From Chrysophaeum taylorii (taxonomy: Eukaryota > Sar > Pelagophyceae > Pelagomonadales > Pelagomonadaceae): a stretch of 64,000 nt of DNA. Position 1 is the first letter of the stretch; the number at the start of each line of letters is the position of its first letter. Where the stretch lies: assembly GCA_029834535.1 (NCBI GenBank), contig JAQMWT010000009.1, forward strand, positions 434,001-498,000. Direction: 5' to 3'. Positions 47,085-56,082 of this stretch are shown here, piece after piece. A model generated the notes under the pieces. The model was not told the DNA's origin and did no database searches. It worked only from the letters and a program-made list of their open reading frames with translations. A program made the position numbers and the translations under genes.

Positions 47085-48254
47085 ATGACACAACGCGCCA
47101 CGAAAATTGTAATTATGTCTGTTTCCTTCTTCTTCTTCTTCTTCGCGTTGTTGGGTGTCGCCGAGGCCCAGCGCCCGTTCATCGAGGTCAACAACGTCCA
47201 ATCAGACGGGTTTGTGCGCGTCGATGGACCCAATCAGGTTGCGAGACTCACGGTGGCTTGGGGTAACGACAGCGGCGACACGCTTTCGCACGTCCAGATG
47301 ACCTGCGCCATCGACGATCCGCTCGCCGAATTCACCGAGGGCGGCCGCGCCGACCTGTTGACCGAGTGGAGCTACAGCGACTCGAATCAACGCAAGGTCG
47401 CGGTGACGGACCCCGCCGACATGGAGATCATCCAAGGCCAGTTTCGCACCATAGAACACCAGCTCGACTTTGACGCTGCCACGCCCGAGGCACACGAGAC
47501 CTGCGTGGTTTGCCGCTTAGAGACGCTCGCGAGTGGGAGCATCGCAGTTCTTGGGACTGTCGAGGCGACGCTCAAGATGTTCAACTCGCAGACGCCAGAA
47601 GATACGACTCTCGACGGCGCGTGCCCCGTCTTTGACGCGGGCGTCGGCGATGACCCCCACGTTCACACGATGGATGGCCGTTTGATCGACATCAAGCTCC
47701 CCGTGGGATCCTGGGTCCCGATGCTCGCGGGTCCGCGCTTCGCGATAGCCGCCCGCGTCTTTGGTGTCAAAGGGAACGACGACGCCCAATGGTTCGACGG
47801 CATTTCGGTGCTCGACGCGACGACATTAGACCCCATCTTGAACGCGACGCTCCAACACCCCTGGCATCCTCCCTCTTCTCAGAACAGGAACGAGTCCTCG
47901 CTCGCCTACATAACCGCCACGTTCGACGGCGTTCCCGTGACGGCCGTTGGTAACTATCGAGCCAGCGACGTCGCTCTCACCGTCTCCAAGCTCAATGGCA
48001 GCATGACGCGCCGTGGCTACCCCGACGACAAGCTGACCATCGCCACGCCGGACTTCACCATCTCGCTCCAGAACAGCCGCGAGACAAATCACGTCTTCAC
48101 CAAGGACCAGCAGCGCAACGCGACGCACATCGACCTCCAGTTCCTCCGCGTCCCCCACCCCCAAGATCTCGCGGGGCCCCTCGCCGAACTCATCTTTCAA
48201 GCCTACGTTGCCTCCACCTCGGCCGAAGCCGCCAAGTGGACCGCGCGCCTCTGA
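47085..48254 (+). CDS. Secreted protein with a vWD-like GDDPH-motif
   Basis: 389 residues. A hydrophobic leader (IVIMSVSFFFFFFALLGVAEA, Phe run from a TTC repeat) ends in a good cleavage site before QRPFIEV; a second ATG at 47115 would still keep the leader. The first 170 residues form a Cys-poor beta-rich region. Then GVGDDPHVHTMDGRLIDIKL resembles the GDPH..T.DG opening of von Willebrand factor D domains, followed by a beta-rich region (RFAIAARVFGV, AYITATFDGVPVTAV). Several N-x-S/T sites are present. It may be extracellular or vacuolar. Family uncertain. Confidence 0.65.
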   Translation: MTQRATKIVIMSVSFFFFFFALLGVAEAQRPFIEVNNVQSDGFVRVDGPNQVARLTVAWGNDSGDTLSHVQMTCAIDDPLAEFTEGGRADLLTEWSYSDSNQRKVAVTDPADMEIIQGQFRTIEHQLDFDAATPEAHETCVVCRLETLASGSIAVLGTVEATLKMFNSQTPEDTTLDGACPVFDAGVGDDPHVHTMDGRLIDIKLPVGSWVPMLAGPRFAIAARVFGVKGNDDAQWFDGISVLDATTLDPILNATLQHPWHPPSSQNRNESSLAYITATFDGVPVTAVGNYRASDVALTVSKLNGSMTRRGYPDDKLTIATPDFTISLQNSRETNHVFTKDQQRNATHIDLQFLRVPHPQDLAGPLAELIFQAYVASTSAEAAKWTARL

Positions 48255-48650
48255 TCTGACCGTCGTCTCCTTTTGACTCTCTCGCGCTCAAGACACTCAG
48301 GAGCCGCCCCACGACAACCAGGAGCCGCCCTACCCCCCAACCATTGCCTGATAAAACATCGCAAACCCTGGCTGCTACTTGCTTGCTTGCTTCCTTCTTC
48401 TGCTTTTGTTTTGTCTTGTCTTGTTTTGTTTCGGCTTCTTCACTTCACTTCACTTCACTTCACTTCACTTCCCCCCGTTTCACGCACGCTGTTCCTCACT
48501 CACACATTGCTTGTCATCAAGATCCCCCCCGTCGAGTCTCGTCGGCTACTTTTTTGTCAAAGCAAGGGGTTGGTTATCAGTGACCCCTTGGTCAAACAAA
48601 GCCTGTCTCTGTTCTTAAGCTAAACCCCTGGTTGAAGAATTGACGTCAGC
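48255..48650. other. 0.4 kb intergenic with a CTTCA repeat
   Basis: Pyrimidine-rich, with a (CTTCA)n pentamer tract at about 48438-48471 and a CTTG tract near 48378. No gene seen. Likely 3' UTR of the upstream gene and promoter of the YCF19-family gene. Confidence 0.55.
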
Positions 48651-49159
48651 ATGTGGAAGGCGGTGATGATGGCGGTAACCGCGGGCGCGCTCAAGCCCGC
48701 TCCTCTCAGTCGAATTCCCTCTCTCAAAAGAGGAGACCACCATGCCGTCGGGCCCCGCGGTGCGGCCGCCGGCATCGTCACGACGCTCGCGCTGGCGCCG
48801 CTGCCCGCCTTGGCCGAGGCACCCGGGTGGGTCGGGCCCGTCTCAACGGTCCTCCAGCCCACGCTCTTCGTCATCCAGTTCGCCATGCTCTGCCGGATCC
48901 TCCTCTCCTGGTACCCCGAGATCAATCTCAACAAACCGCCCTTCAACCTGGTCGCCTGGTCCGTTGTAATTTTTGTGTGGCTGACAGCATTCTCATCCAT
49001 CTCCTCAGGCCCACCGAGCCGATCCTCCGGGCGACGCGAAGTGTCGTCCCGCCGGCGTTTGGTGTCGACATCTCACCCGTGGTGTGGATCGGTATCGCGA
49101 GCCTCCTTCAGGAGCTCCTCCTGGGCCAGCAGGGGGTCTTAGTTTTGCTGGCAAAATAA
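48651..49159 (+). CDS. YCF19/YlmG (YggT) family protein, probably plastid-targeted
   Basis: Two exons. Exon 1 (48651-48958) encodes MWKAVMMAVTAGALKPAPLS, a basic stretch and a second hydrophobic region ending PALAEAP, which looks like a bipartite plastid leader with a thylakoid-type AxA site. The first half of the family domain follows (TLFVIQFAMLCRILLSWYPE, PFNLVAW). Exon 2 (49009-49159) gives PTEPILRATRSVVPPAFGVD and ISPVVWIGIASLLQELLLGQ. Splicing out 50 nt (48959-49008, GTCCGT...CTCAG) reconstructs the conserved W-PTEP junction. The product is 152 residues with two membrane helices. Plant and cyanobacterial members act in thylakoid or nucleoid organisation and cytochrome b6f assembly. Without splicing the frame loses the conserved PTEP block. 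Confidence 0.85.
48959..49008 (+). other. 50-nt intron in the YCF19-family gene
   Basis: Donor GTCCGT at 48959, pyrimidine-rich acceptor ATCTCCTCAG ending at 49008. Removal joins TG|G to give the conserved Trp then PTEP. The donor is non-optimal, but the protein match on both sides is strong. Confidence 0.75.
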
Positions 49160-49414
49160 AACAAAATAAAATAAAACGTAGTGAAGTGAAATGGAAGAAG
49201 CGTCCTGATTGACTGGTATCACTGCGTGTCGGTCGAAGTGTCGATTCTCCATCGTCGACACACACAAATAGTGGCCTGGCATCGGGGTTAATTAATCCGA
49301 TGACGCGGGCGAAAAGGGTTTGAAACCCTCCGAAACGAGAAGATAGATATCGTTGGTGCTCGTTGTCTTTTCAATGGGAACTGCCATCTGTTCAAAGTGA
49401 AGAAGATCAAAAAG

Positions 49415-50335
49415 ATGGCCGATACTCTGCACAGCATGCTCGACGAGTACTATCAAAGGGTGGGGAAGGTCGCGGCCACCGGGGACGTCGAGGTGGCGCG
49501 GGAGCACCTCCGTGAAGCCGCGACATGGCTCAAGTGGATGGCCGCTCTCGTGGAGCAGGAACGCGACCGCGCCGACAAGGCGGAGTCGGTTGTGATGAGC
49601 GCGATTGCGCGGGGCGACGCCGACTCCGAGGACCCCCGGGTGCAGGACGTGGGGCTCAAGCTCAAGGAGGGCCTCGAGCGTATCAAGTGCGCGGAGGCGG
49701 TCGTGGCCGAGGCCAAGCGGCAGAGCGCGGCGGAGAAAGATCGCGCGCTCGCCAACGCGGCGGTCGCCGCATGTCGGATCGACGAGGAGCGCCGGCGGCG
49801 CCGCAAGGCCGAGGACTGCCTGAATGCGATGCGCGAGACGTCTGACGAGGTCCATCAAGGCCCGTCCAAGGCAGAACTCGGCAAGGTTATGCGGCGGTGG
49901 GTCGAGCAGGCGCGGGGCGTCCTCATTAAGTTCAAGGGCGAGCGCAACCAGCTGGCCAAGGCGTGCGCAGAAGGGAACGCGATCATCGAGGACCAGGCAA
50001 CGCAGATCCACAAGTTGGAGAGTCGCGTCGCGGAGCTCGAGAAGACGCAGCGTCAGAGCTCGCGAGACGAGCACGTCGAGGAGCGGGAGTGCGCGTACAA
50101 CTTCATCGACGCCCAGTTTGGGCAGATCGACATGCTCAAGAAGCAGATCGCCGACCTCACGGCCGAGAACGTCCGCCACAAGAACACGACGACGACAAAG
50201 CAGAATAAGCCGCGGTCAAACAAGCGCGCCAGATCGCCGCCGTCGTCGTCGTCGCTGAGAGGTGGTGCCAAAAAGCAGCGCCGGTCTAGATCTAGGTCTA
50301 CGTCTAGATCAAGATCTCCCCTCGCGGCGGAATGA
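49415..50335 (+). CDS. Coiled-coil protein with RS-rich tail
   Basis: 306 residues from ATG 49415 (MADTLHSMLDEYYQRV). Long amphipathic helices with heptad-like patterns cover most of the protein (residues about 20-250), for example IIEDQATQIHKLESRVAELE and FGQIDMLKKQIADLTAENV. The last 50 residues are basic and Ser/Arg-rich (SNKRARSPPSSSSLRGG then RSRSRSTSRSRSP), as in proteins associated with splicing speckles. A role in nuclear RNA metabolism is therefore possible but not shown. It ends 122 bp before the stop of the convergent membrane-protein gene. Confidence 0.65.
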   Translation: MADTLHSMLDEYYQRVGKVAATGDVEVAREHLREAATWLKWMAALVEQERDRADKAESVVMSAIARGDADSEDPRVQDVGLKLKEGLERIKCAEAVVAEAKRQSAAEKDRALANAAVAACRIDEERRRRRKAEDCLNAMRETSDEVHQGPSKAELGKVMRRWVEQARGVLIKFKGERNQLAKACAEGNAIIEDQATQIHKLESRVAELEKTQRQSSRDEHVEERECAYNFIDAQFGQIDMLKKQIADLTAENVRHKNTTTTKQNKPRSNKRARSPPSSSSLRGGAKKQRRSRSRSTSRSRSPLAAE

Positions 50336-50456
50336 TCACGATCAAACGACGACGACGACGACGACGACGACGACCATAAATAGGTGTGTTTTGTAGAAGA
50401 CGCGCGCGCGAGGCAGCTGCTGCTGCTGCTGCAGCTGCTGCTGGGTTATAGTATTA

Positions 50457-51767
50457 CTAAACGTAGGCGCTTTGGTAGGACCGGTAGTCGAGATAGAGGG
50501 TGAAGGCGACGTAGAGCGCGACGAACCAGGGCGGAATTGAGACGATGGCGGTGAAGCCGGAGAACTTGACGTAGGCCTGGGCGTACTTGATGATGTCGTT
50601 GGTCTTCCACTCGGGGCACAGGGGCGGGTCCTCGCTGCAGAGGCTGCAGCCGTACAAGCCAATGTCGCAGGCGATGGTACCGAGGTCGTCCTTGTCCTTC
50701 AACCGGCCGGGGAGCGCGAAGAAGAGGGTAAGAGCGTAGGCGACGAGGACGGCGAGCAAGACGAGCGAGGCGAGGACGAGAGCGATGAAGGCGACGATGC
50801 CCGCCGTCGATCTCACGTGCGCGGCGGCGCGGCCGACGACGACTGCGACGATCATCGTGACGCTCGCCGAGCAGAACAAGGTGCCCAAGTTGTCGACTTG
50901 CGTCAGGAGCTTGTTGGCTTCGTGTTCGAGATACGCGTCTCCGAGAAAGAAACTCGCCACGGCGATCGCGAGCAGCACGTAGAGATAGAAGCGCATCGCC
51001 GATTGCATCACGAGGGGAAAGGTGACGATGATGACGACGAGGCGGACGCACCAGAACAACATCGCAACCTCGAGCCACGCGACGGCAGCCATGAACGCCG
51101 ACGTCGACCGCACGACTTGCCAGGCCTCGCGGATGCCCTTGCTCCTGAGGTTCGCGCAGTCGGTCTGGCCAAACTTGGCGATGCACCACGCGGTGATGCC
51201 GACGATAGGGGCCTTGCACCGCTCGTGCGGGCTGCGCGGACACGCTTCTTCTCGCAGCAACTGAAGACTTCGCGATTGCCAGTGGTGCTTGATATACGAT
51301 CGGAAGATGAAGCTCAGGTCGGTCATCGACATCGCGAATAACGCCAGCGCGGGAATGATAAGAAGCACCGAAAACAGAAAGATCCCGACGTGCCCGATGT
51401 GTAAATTGACGGTCGCCGTGATACCCTGCGCCATCGACAGCGCGATAAACAGACCCAACGCTCCCATTGCCGTGAACTCCACGCCCAACGTCTCCGACTC
51501 CTCCTCCTGGCTGCTCACGACCTGCTCTTTGTTCAGCTGAACCGATATAAACAATGCCAACGCGCTCAGCGACACCGCGAAAAACAGCGTCAACGACTGG
51601 ATCAAGATCAGCACGTGCCGCGACGATAGAAAGTCGCACCAGTTTCTGTGATGTCGCGCGCCGTCTCCCGTGGTCAAAGCCATCGCGAACACCCCGCGGC
51701 TGTTCGAGTTGGCGCGCCATCGCTCGATTCGATGCGGCTTTCGACGCGACGACAGCCACCACACCAT
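50457..51767 (-). CDS. Eight-TM membrane protein with two tetraspanin-like halves
   Basis: 436 residues from ATG 51767. Eight hydrophobic segments fall into two groups of four, each with a Cys-containing loop before its last helix. Half one has VLILIQSLTLFFAVSLSALA, TAMGALGLFIALSMAQGI, VGIFLFSVLLIIPALALFAM, then a loop with EEACPRSPHERCK and WCIAKFGQTDC, then WLEVAMLFWCVRLVVIIVTF. Half two has FYLYVLLAIAVASFFLG, LGTLFCSASVTMIVAVVVG, GIVAFIALVLASLVLLAVLV, a loop with CDIGLYGCSLCSEDPPLC, and IVSIPPWFVALYVAFTLYL. This matches tetraspanin topology twice over, though the CCG motif is absent. It could be a diverged tandem tetraspanin or an unrelated transporter. Confidence 0.65.
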   Translation of the reverse strand: MVWWLSSRRKPHRIERWRANSNSRGVFAMALTTGDGARHHRNWCDFLSSRHVLILIQSLTLFFAVSLSALALFISVQLNKEQVVSSQEEESETLGVEFTAMGALGLFIALSMAQGITATVNLHIGHVGIFLFSVLLIIPALALFAMSMTDLSFIFRSYIKHHWQSRSLQLLREEACPRSPHERCKAPIVGITAWCIAKFGQTDCANLRSKGIREAWQVVRSTSAFMAAVAWLEVAMLFWCVRLVVIIVTFPLVMQSAMRFYLYVLLAIAVASFFLGDAYLEHEANKLLTQVDNLGTLFCSASVTMIVAVVVGRAAAHVRSTAGIVAFIALVLASLVLLAVLVAYALTLFFALPGRLKDKDDLGTIACDIGLYGCSLCSEDPPLCPEWKTNDIIKYAQAYVKFSGFTAIVSIPPWFVALYVAFTLYLDYRSYQSAYV

Positions 51768-52289
51768 GATAGACTGATTGATTGATATGTTCGAAATATG
51801 TATGCGTCACGCAAGCGTCATCATCCCGTTTTTTGGATCCTGATTAATTCTTCCGGGGGCTGAACAACAACAAGATTGTTGTGGTTTGCAACTGCTGTAA
51901 CTTTTAACTCCCAGCGAGGAGCCAGAATGTGGATGAGCGCAGAGGAAATAAAGACGGAGCAAGAACGCAAAGGGGGGCGGTGTAGAAGTAGGAAGAAGGG
52001 AGCAGGGCAAGGTGGAGGAGCGGCGCGAGGAGATGTAGATGAGGTCAAGAGAAAGAATTGAAGATGATGAGAAAGTAGGTTATGAATAAAGACGCGATAA
52101 CACGACGCTAAACGACGGCCGCAGAATGATTGATGCCAGACCTCCCAAAAAAAAGGCCTCCGTATTTATATGATCATCACGCCAGTTCAGCATCGCGAGC
52201 CGACCGCACCACTCTCGTCTCGCGAGGAGTATGGTGGGTTATCGACGCCGAGAACGCAGTCTCGTCGAAACGTCGTCAATCGCACCGTC
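51768..52289. other. 0.5 kb intergenic, no gene seen
   Basis: Lies between the 5' end of the 8-TM gene and the 3' end of the 7-TM gene. Short frames only. Confidence 0.45.
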
Positions 52290-53144
52290 CTAAACTTGAG
52301 GATTTAAGCGAGTGATTTTGTGAGGAGAGTTGATGGGGGTCAAGGAAAGCGTCGTCGCGTCCCCGCGGGGCTTTGGTGGTGGGTTCGCGAAGAGACGTCG
52401 GAGTTCACGGTTGAGATGTCGATCCGCGAGACCAAACAAAAGAAAATTGAGAGTGCCCTGCGACGGGTCGCAGAGGCTCTGGAGTGCGTTCATCGTCTGC
52501 GACTCGCACCAGGCGCAATCCACTTTTAGGAGCGCGTGGCACCGGCGGATCGAGCCCGGGACGTGAAGTAGGATCCATAGGAGCGGAATAGCGGCGAGCC
52601 TTGCGACGGCGTAGGCGAGGTGTCCGTGGAGGCGCCGCATTGTTCTGAGAATGGCGACGGTCGAGGCCGCGATAGCGGCGAGTTCTACCCATAGCACGAA
52701 ATACGAAACGAGCTGCCAGACTGCGTCAGGACTCCAACACCATTCCCCCGCGCGACCGTCCTTTTTGAGCGCGAAAAGGAGCGCGGTACTGACACCGGCG
52801 TACGCGACGACGGCGACGTGCATCGGCACCGTTCGAGCCCGGTGGTTAACGTCCGCAAGACCGAGGGCGAGTTCGACGGCGACGAGCGCGGTATACGCCC
52901 AGGAGCACGCGATCTCGAAGAATTGCTGCAGGCTTGCTTGGAGGACGCACTGGGTCGGGTTACCGGGCGAGAGAAGGTATGCGGCGGCCATTACTATGTT
53001 CGAGATCGTCGCGGCGAGCAGCACGTGCTTCGCCCCCCGCGGCCTCGCGCGCCACTTTGGGAGCAAGAAACACAACAGCAGTAGTAGAGAGCACACCACG
53101 CTCACCCCGGCGGCGGCGACCACGATCCGCCGGGGCATGCCCAT
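52290..53144 (-). CDS. Seven-TM receptor-like protein, cAMP-receptor/GCR1 type
   Basis: 284 residues from ATG 53144. Seven hydrophobic segments occupy the first 250 residues (IVVAAAGVSVVCSLLLLLCF, HVLLAATISNIVMAAAYLL, ASLQQFFEIACSWAYTALVA, MHVAVVAYAGVSTALLFALK, WQLVSYFVLWVELAAIAAST, LAAIPLLWILLHVPGSI and SLCDPSQGTLNFLLFGLAD). The pattern CVLQASLQQFFEIAC (Cys before TM3) with a paired Cys in WCWSP, and the end of TM7 (DPSQGTLNFLLFG), follow the Dictyostelium cAMP receptor / GCR1 family of G-protein-coupled receptors. The C-terminal tail is short, basic and Ser/Thr-rich. Ligand unknown. Confidence 0.7.
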   Translation of the reverse strand: MGMPRRIVVAAAGVSVVCSLLLLLCFLLPKWRARPRGAKHVLLAATISNIVMAAAYLLSPGNPTQCVLQASLQQFFEIACSWAYTALVAVELALGLADVNHRARTVPMHVAVVAYAGVSTALLFALKKDGRAGEWCWSPDAVWQLVSYFVLWVELAAIAASTVAILRTMRRLHGHLAYAVARLAAIPLLWILLHVPGSIRRCHALLKVDCAWCESQTMNALQSLCDPSQGTLNFLLFGLADRHLNRELRRLFANPPPKPRGDATTLSLTPINSPHKITRLNPQV

Positions 53145-54483
53145 CGTGCCTCCACACGGACATGGTCCACGACGACGAAATCCACGTAATATGGGAAAAC
53201 TGGAAACATTCTGTAATCCTCAGTTTCCTTTAAAAAAAAAAAAAAATGATAAAGGAAAATTTCATGGATGTAGACTTTGCTTCGCATATCCTCATGACGT
53301 GTTTTTCTACACAGTGTAGACGGATCTTCTCTTTTCCAGCAAGCTCGAAAGGGATAATAACACGCGAGGTGGAGATCAAGGAGAAGACGACGACTGCGAA
53401 TTCTATGAGAAGCACCGGCGGCTCGACGTCGACTCAGAACTGGCCGCCATCACAACCTGTCGCGCCAAGCGCGGCGGATCTGCCGTGAGCGACTCGGCTG
53501 CTGGTCGATGAGACTTCCTTCACCCCTTGACCCCAGGAATGTGGGAGCAGTTCGCCTCCTGCTTGATCAACAACGTCTACAAGATCCCAACTGGCAGCAA
53601 GAATAATTATTCTTGCGAAGCGCTCGCTAGAGACGCCATGTCGGTGTCTGGCAGGAGGCGATCAGCAATTATTCTGAGACCCAGTTTTTGTGCGAAAGGG
53701 ATCCTCTCGACGACCCTATACAGCTCGAGAGGGTAACAATTGAAACTTTTGGCGCCAGAGTTTCCTCCGGGTCCCCGAGCGAGGCACGAAGAAGTCGGAC
53801 AAGTCCTCAACGCACGTCTACTTCTCTTGAGCCGGCAAGTCCGATGATGCGCGCTGCCTCCGACGGAACCCGAGGCCGACTCGTGCTGCTGAACTGATAG
53901 CGCAGCTCGTGCTCCTCCCTATCGCAATGATAGTCAGATTTTCGCCGAGGCACGAACAGGCGTCGAGATGACAGCGCGCCTCATCACGGCGGAAGCGTAT
54001 CGGTCGAGAGCATATCGTGCACAGCGAAAGAATATCAGTCCGTCGGCTGATGCGGATGCGCAGGAAAGCAGGTGAGCTCACTCTTGAGGACCCCTCCCCC
54101 GAGTGGTGTGCGACGACGAGAATAGGATGCACGACGACCCTCGTCACCCTTTTTTTTCATCATGCCAAGTTGGTGCTTGGCTTACGCATGTGCAGGGAGA
54201 AGGGGTACGGTAACAGGCGGAATAAGATGCGCGCCGATCATCTTCGAGGACGATGAGAAGGAGGCGGCGGAGGAGGAGGAGCAGGAGGATCAACAGCATC
54301 ATCACGAAGTATAGGGTGGCGAGGGCAACAAAAGGCCGAAGATATGGTCGATGGACAACAACTTGCGGGGCTGGCGCGGCGAGAGACCACACTCGCAAAC
54401 AGACAAACAGATAGGGGTGTGTCAGTTCGTGACCGAGGGGGGTTCCGTTCCGTTCCGTTCAGTTCAGTTCAGTTCCGTTGAGT
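53145..54483. other. 1.3 kb intergenic, no supported gene
   Basis: Frames below 110 codons on both strands with no recognised domain. It contains an A14 run at 53232 and a pentamer (TTCCG/TTCAG)n at about 54441-54487 that reaches the stop of the HERP-like gene. A peptide-like stretch ELYRVVERIPFAQKLGLRII on the minus strand near 53700 may be a decayed gene remnant. Confidence 0.45.
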
Positions 54484-55521
54484 TCAGTCGTCAGGACGGC
54501 GGGGTTGGTGGGGGTCCGGAGGCGCGGGGATGATGGCCGTGGGGCGCCAGGCTGGGGCGAGGGAAACGGCAAAGGTCGCAAGGAAGATGGTCGCTTCGAG
54601 GAAGGGATTGAGGTTTGCGGTCCTGGAGGCGATGCGTCCGGTCGCGAGAGTGCGACGAAGGAGCTGGCGCCAGTCGACGTCGCGGTCGTCGTCGTCGTCG
54701 AGGAAACGGAGTCTGGCCCCGAGGTCTTCGGCGAAGAGGCGCGCGAGCCCCGTCTGGACCGAAAAGGCGAGAAAAGCCAGGAGCGAGAGCACGACGAGGC
54801 GGGGAAGGTCGCCGTCGTGGCCGAGGAGAGCGACGACGACGGCGAGCTTGAGAGCGAGTTTGAGGTCCATTAAAGCAAAGACGCGGTTCGCGCGGAGCCG
54901 GTCCCAGGCGGCCGCGACGCGGTTCGGGCGCGGCGGGGGCGGGGGCTGTCGCGGAGAGAGGCCGGCGGCGGCGAGGACGCCGAGGCGGGGGGGAGTCGTC
55001 TCGAAAAGACGAGCGTTCGCGGCGGCTTGGTCCAGGACGCTTCGCGCTTGGTGCGTCCAGGCGCCCTGTCGCAGCGCCTCGGCGTAGACAGCCGCGAGCG
55101 CGAGGTGGAAGTCGTAGGCCGCGCCCGTCGCCTCGAGGACTTTGGCTGGCAGCGCGTGGCTCGGAGGAACCTTGGCCGGCCGCGCGGCGGGGGCTGGCTG
55201 CTGCTGCTGCCGGCACATGACGAGGTGGAAGGTCTGGGGTGACTCGAGGGACCGCAGCACGTCCCGCAGCGAGGCCTCGTCCTGGCAAATCTTCCCGCAG
55301 TAAATCAACCGCTGCTCGCTCGGGACTGGCCGCGACGCAAAAGAATTAAACAGCCTAGCTTTGAGGGATCCGATCGTCGTCGAGGCGGCCACCTCGAGCT
55401 CGACCGTCGCCCCCCCGGCGTAAACATTCGCCACCACCACCTTCACCACCTGGTGCTCCCCGACCATCGGACCCACACACGGGGAAATCTCCTGTCGCTC
55501 CTCCGCAGCAGCAGCAGACAT
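54484..55521 (-). CDS. HERP-like ubiquitin-domain membrane protein (ERAD)
   Basis: 345 residues from ATG 55521. An N-terminal ubiquitin-like domain (VVKVVVANVYAGGATVELEV, SLKARLF, SEQRLIYCGKICQDEASLRD, TFHLVM) is followed by a Pro-rich linker, a central helical region (AYDFHLALAAVYAEALRQGA) and hydrophobic segments (LKLALKLAVVVALLG, LVVLSLLAFLAFSVQTGLAR and FLEATIFLATFAVSLAPAW). The RLIY-GK---D--LRD pattern with a later membrane hairpin is that of HERPUD proteins, which act at the ER membrane with HRD1 in degradation of misfolded proteins. Divergent from the next small gene, with 75 bp between starts. Confidence 0.75.
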   Translation of the reverse strand: MSAAAAEERQEISPCVGPMVGEHQVVKVVVANVYAGGATVELEVAASTTIGSLKARLFNSFASRPVPSEQRLIYCGKICQDEASLRDVLRSLESPQTFHLVMCRQQQQPAPAARPAKVPPSHALPAKVLEATGAAYDFHLALAAVYAEALRQGAWTHQARSVLDQAAANARLFETTPPRLGVLAAAGLSPRQPPPPPRPNRVAAAWDRLRANRVFALMDLKLALKLAVVVALLGHDGDLPRLVVLSLLAFLAFSVQTGLARLFAEDLGARLRFLDDDDDRDVDWRQLLRRTLATGRIASRTANLNPFLEATIFLATFAVSLAPAWRPTAIIPAPPDPHQPRRPDD

Positions 55522-55596
55522 GCGTTCTCCCTGCTTCCGCGTGGCACGACGAATCCGGTAGGAATAAATAAAAACCTAACGGAACGCATCTTGAAG

Positions 55597-56082
55597 ATGT
55601 TCTTCCTCCTCCAACTTGACGCAGCCTTGTCGCTTCTCGGCAGCACGCACCCGAGGCCACTTTCGATACGCCGCAGCAGCAGCGTCCTCATCGATCCGGA
55701 GGTTGGCGAGACCCTCGCGGCATACCTCTCGGCCCAGCAGATGTTGGACAAGGTCGCCAACGAGTCCCGCGTCGCCAAGGCGACCTACGCTGGGATCGTC
55801 TTCGAACCAAAACCCTACTCGGAGGCGATGCCGCGCGGCCTTCCTGCCGACCTCGACCACTATCTCGACAGCGACAGGCACGTCGTCGTCAACGTCCCGC
55901 CCATTGTCATGTTCCACGCCAAGTGCTTCAAGCCCGCTAAACTTTGCGCGATCTACGAGCTCGACGGCGCTCGACCCGCCGACGTCTCGTATTCCCGTCC
56001 ATCAACGGCCGACGGCGGCGCCATCGGCCTCGTGGGCTTTGACTATGGCGATGACGATGACTTCGAAGACCAACTCCTCTAA
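55597..56082 (+). CDS. Small hypothetical protein with hydrophobic N-terminus
   Basis: 161 residues from ATG 55597 (MFFLLQLDAALSLLGS); a longer open frame from 55453 overlaps the divergent HERP-like promoter and is less likely. The body has ETLAAYLSAQQMLDKVANES, ATYAGIVFEPKPYSEAM and HVVVNVPPIVMFHAKCFKPA, and an acidic C-terminus (DYGDDDDFEDQLL). Third-position GC supports coding. The family is not recognised. The N-terminus could be a signal peptide or transit sequence. Confidence 0.6.
   Translation: MFFLLQLDAALSLLGSTHPRPLSIRRSSSVLIDPEVGETLAAYLSAQQMLDKVANESRVAKATYAGIVFEPKPYSEAMPRGLPADLDHYLDSDRHVVVNVPPIVMFHAKCFKPAKLCAIYELDGARPADVSYSRPSTADGGAIGLVGFDYGDDDDFEDQLL

Noticed and set aside
49300-49345. 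Possible tRNA T-arm (AAGGGTTTGAAACCCTCC)
   Set aside because: No acceptor, D or anticodon stems can be formed around it.
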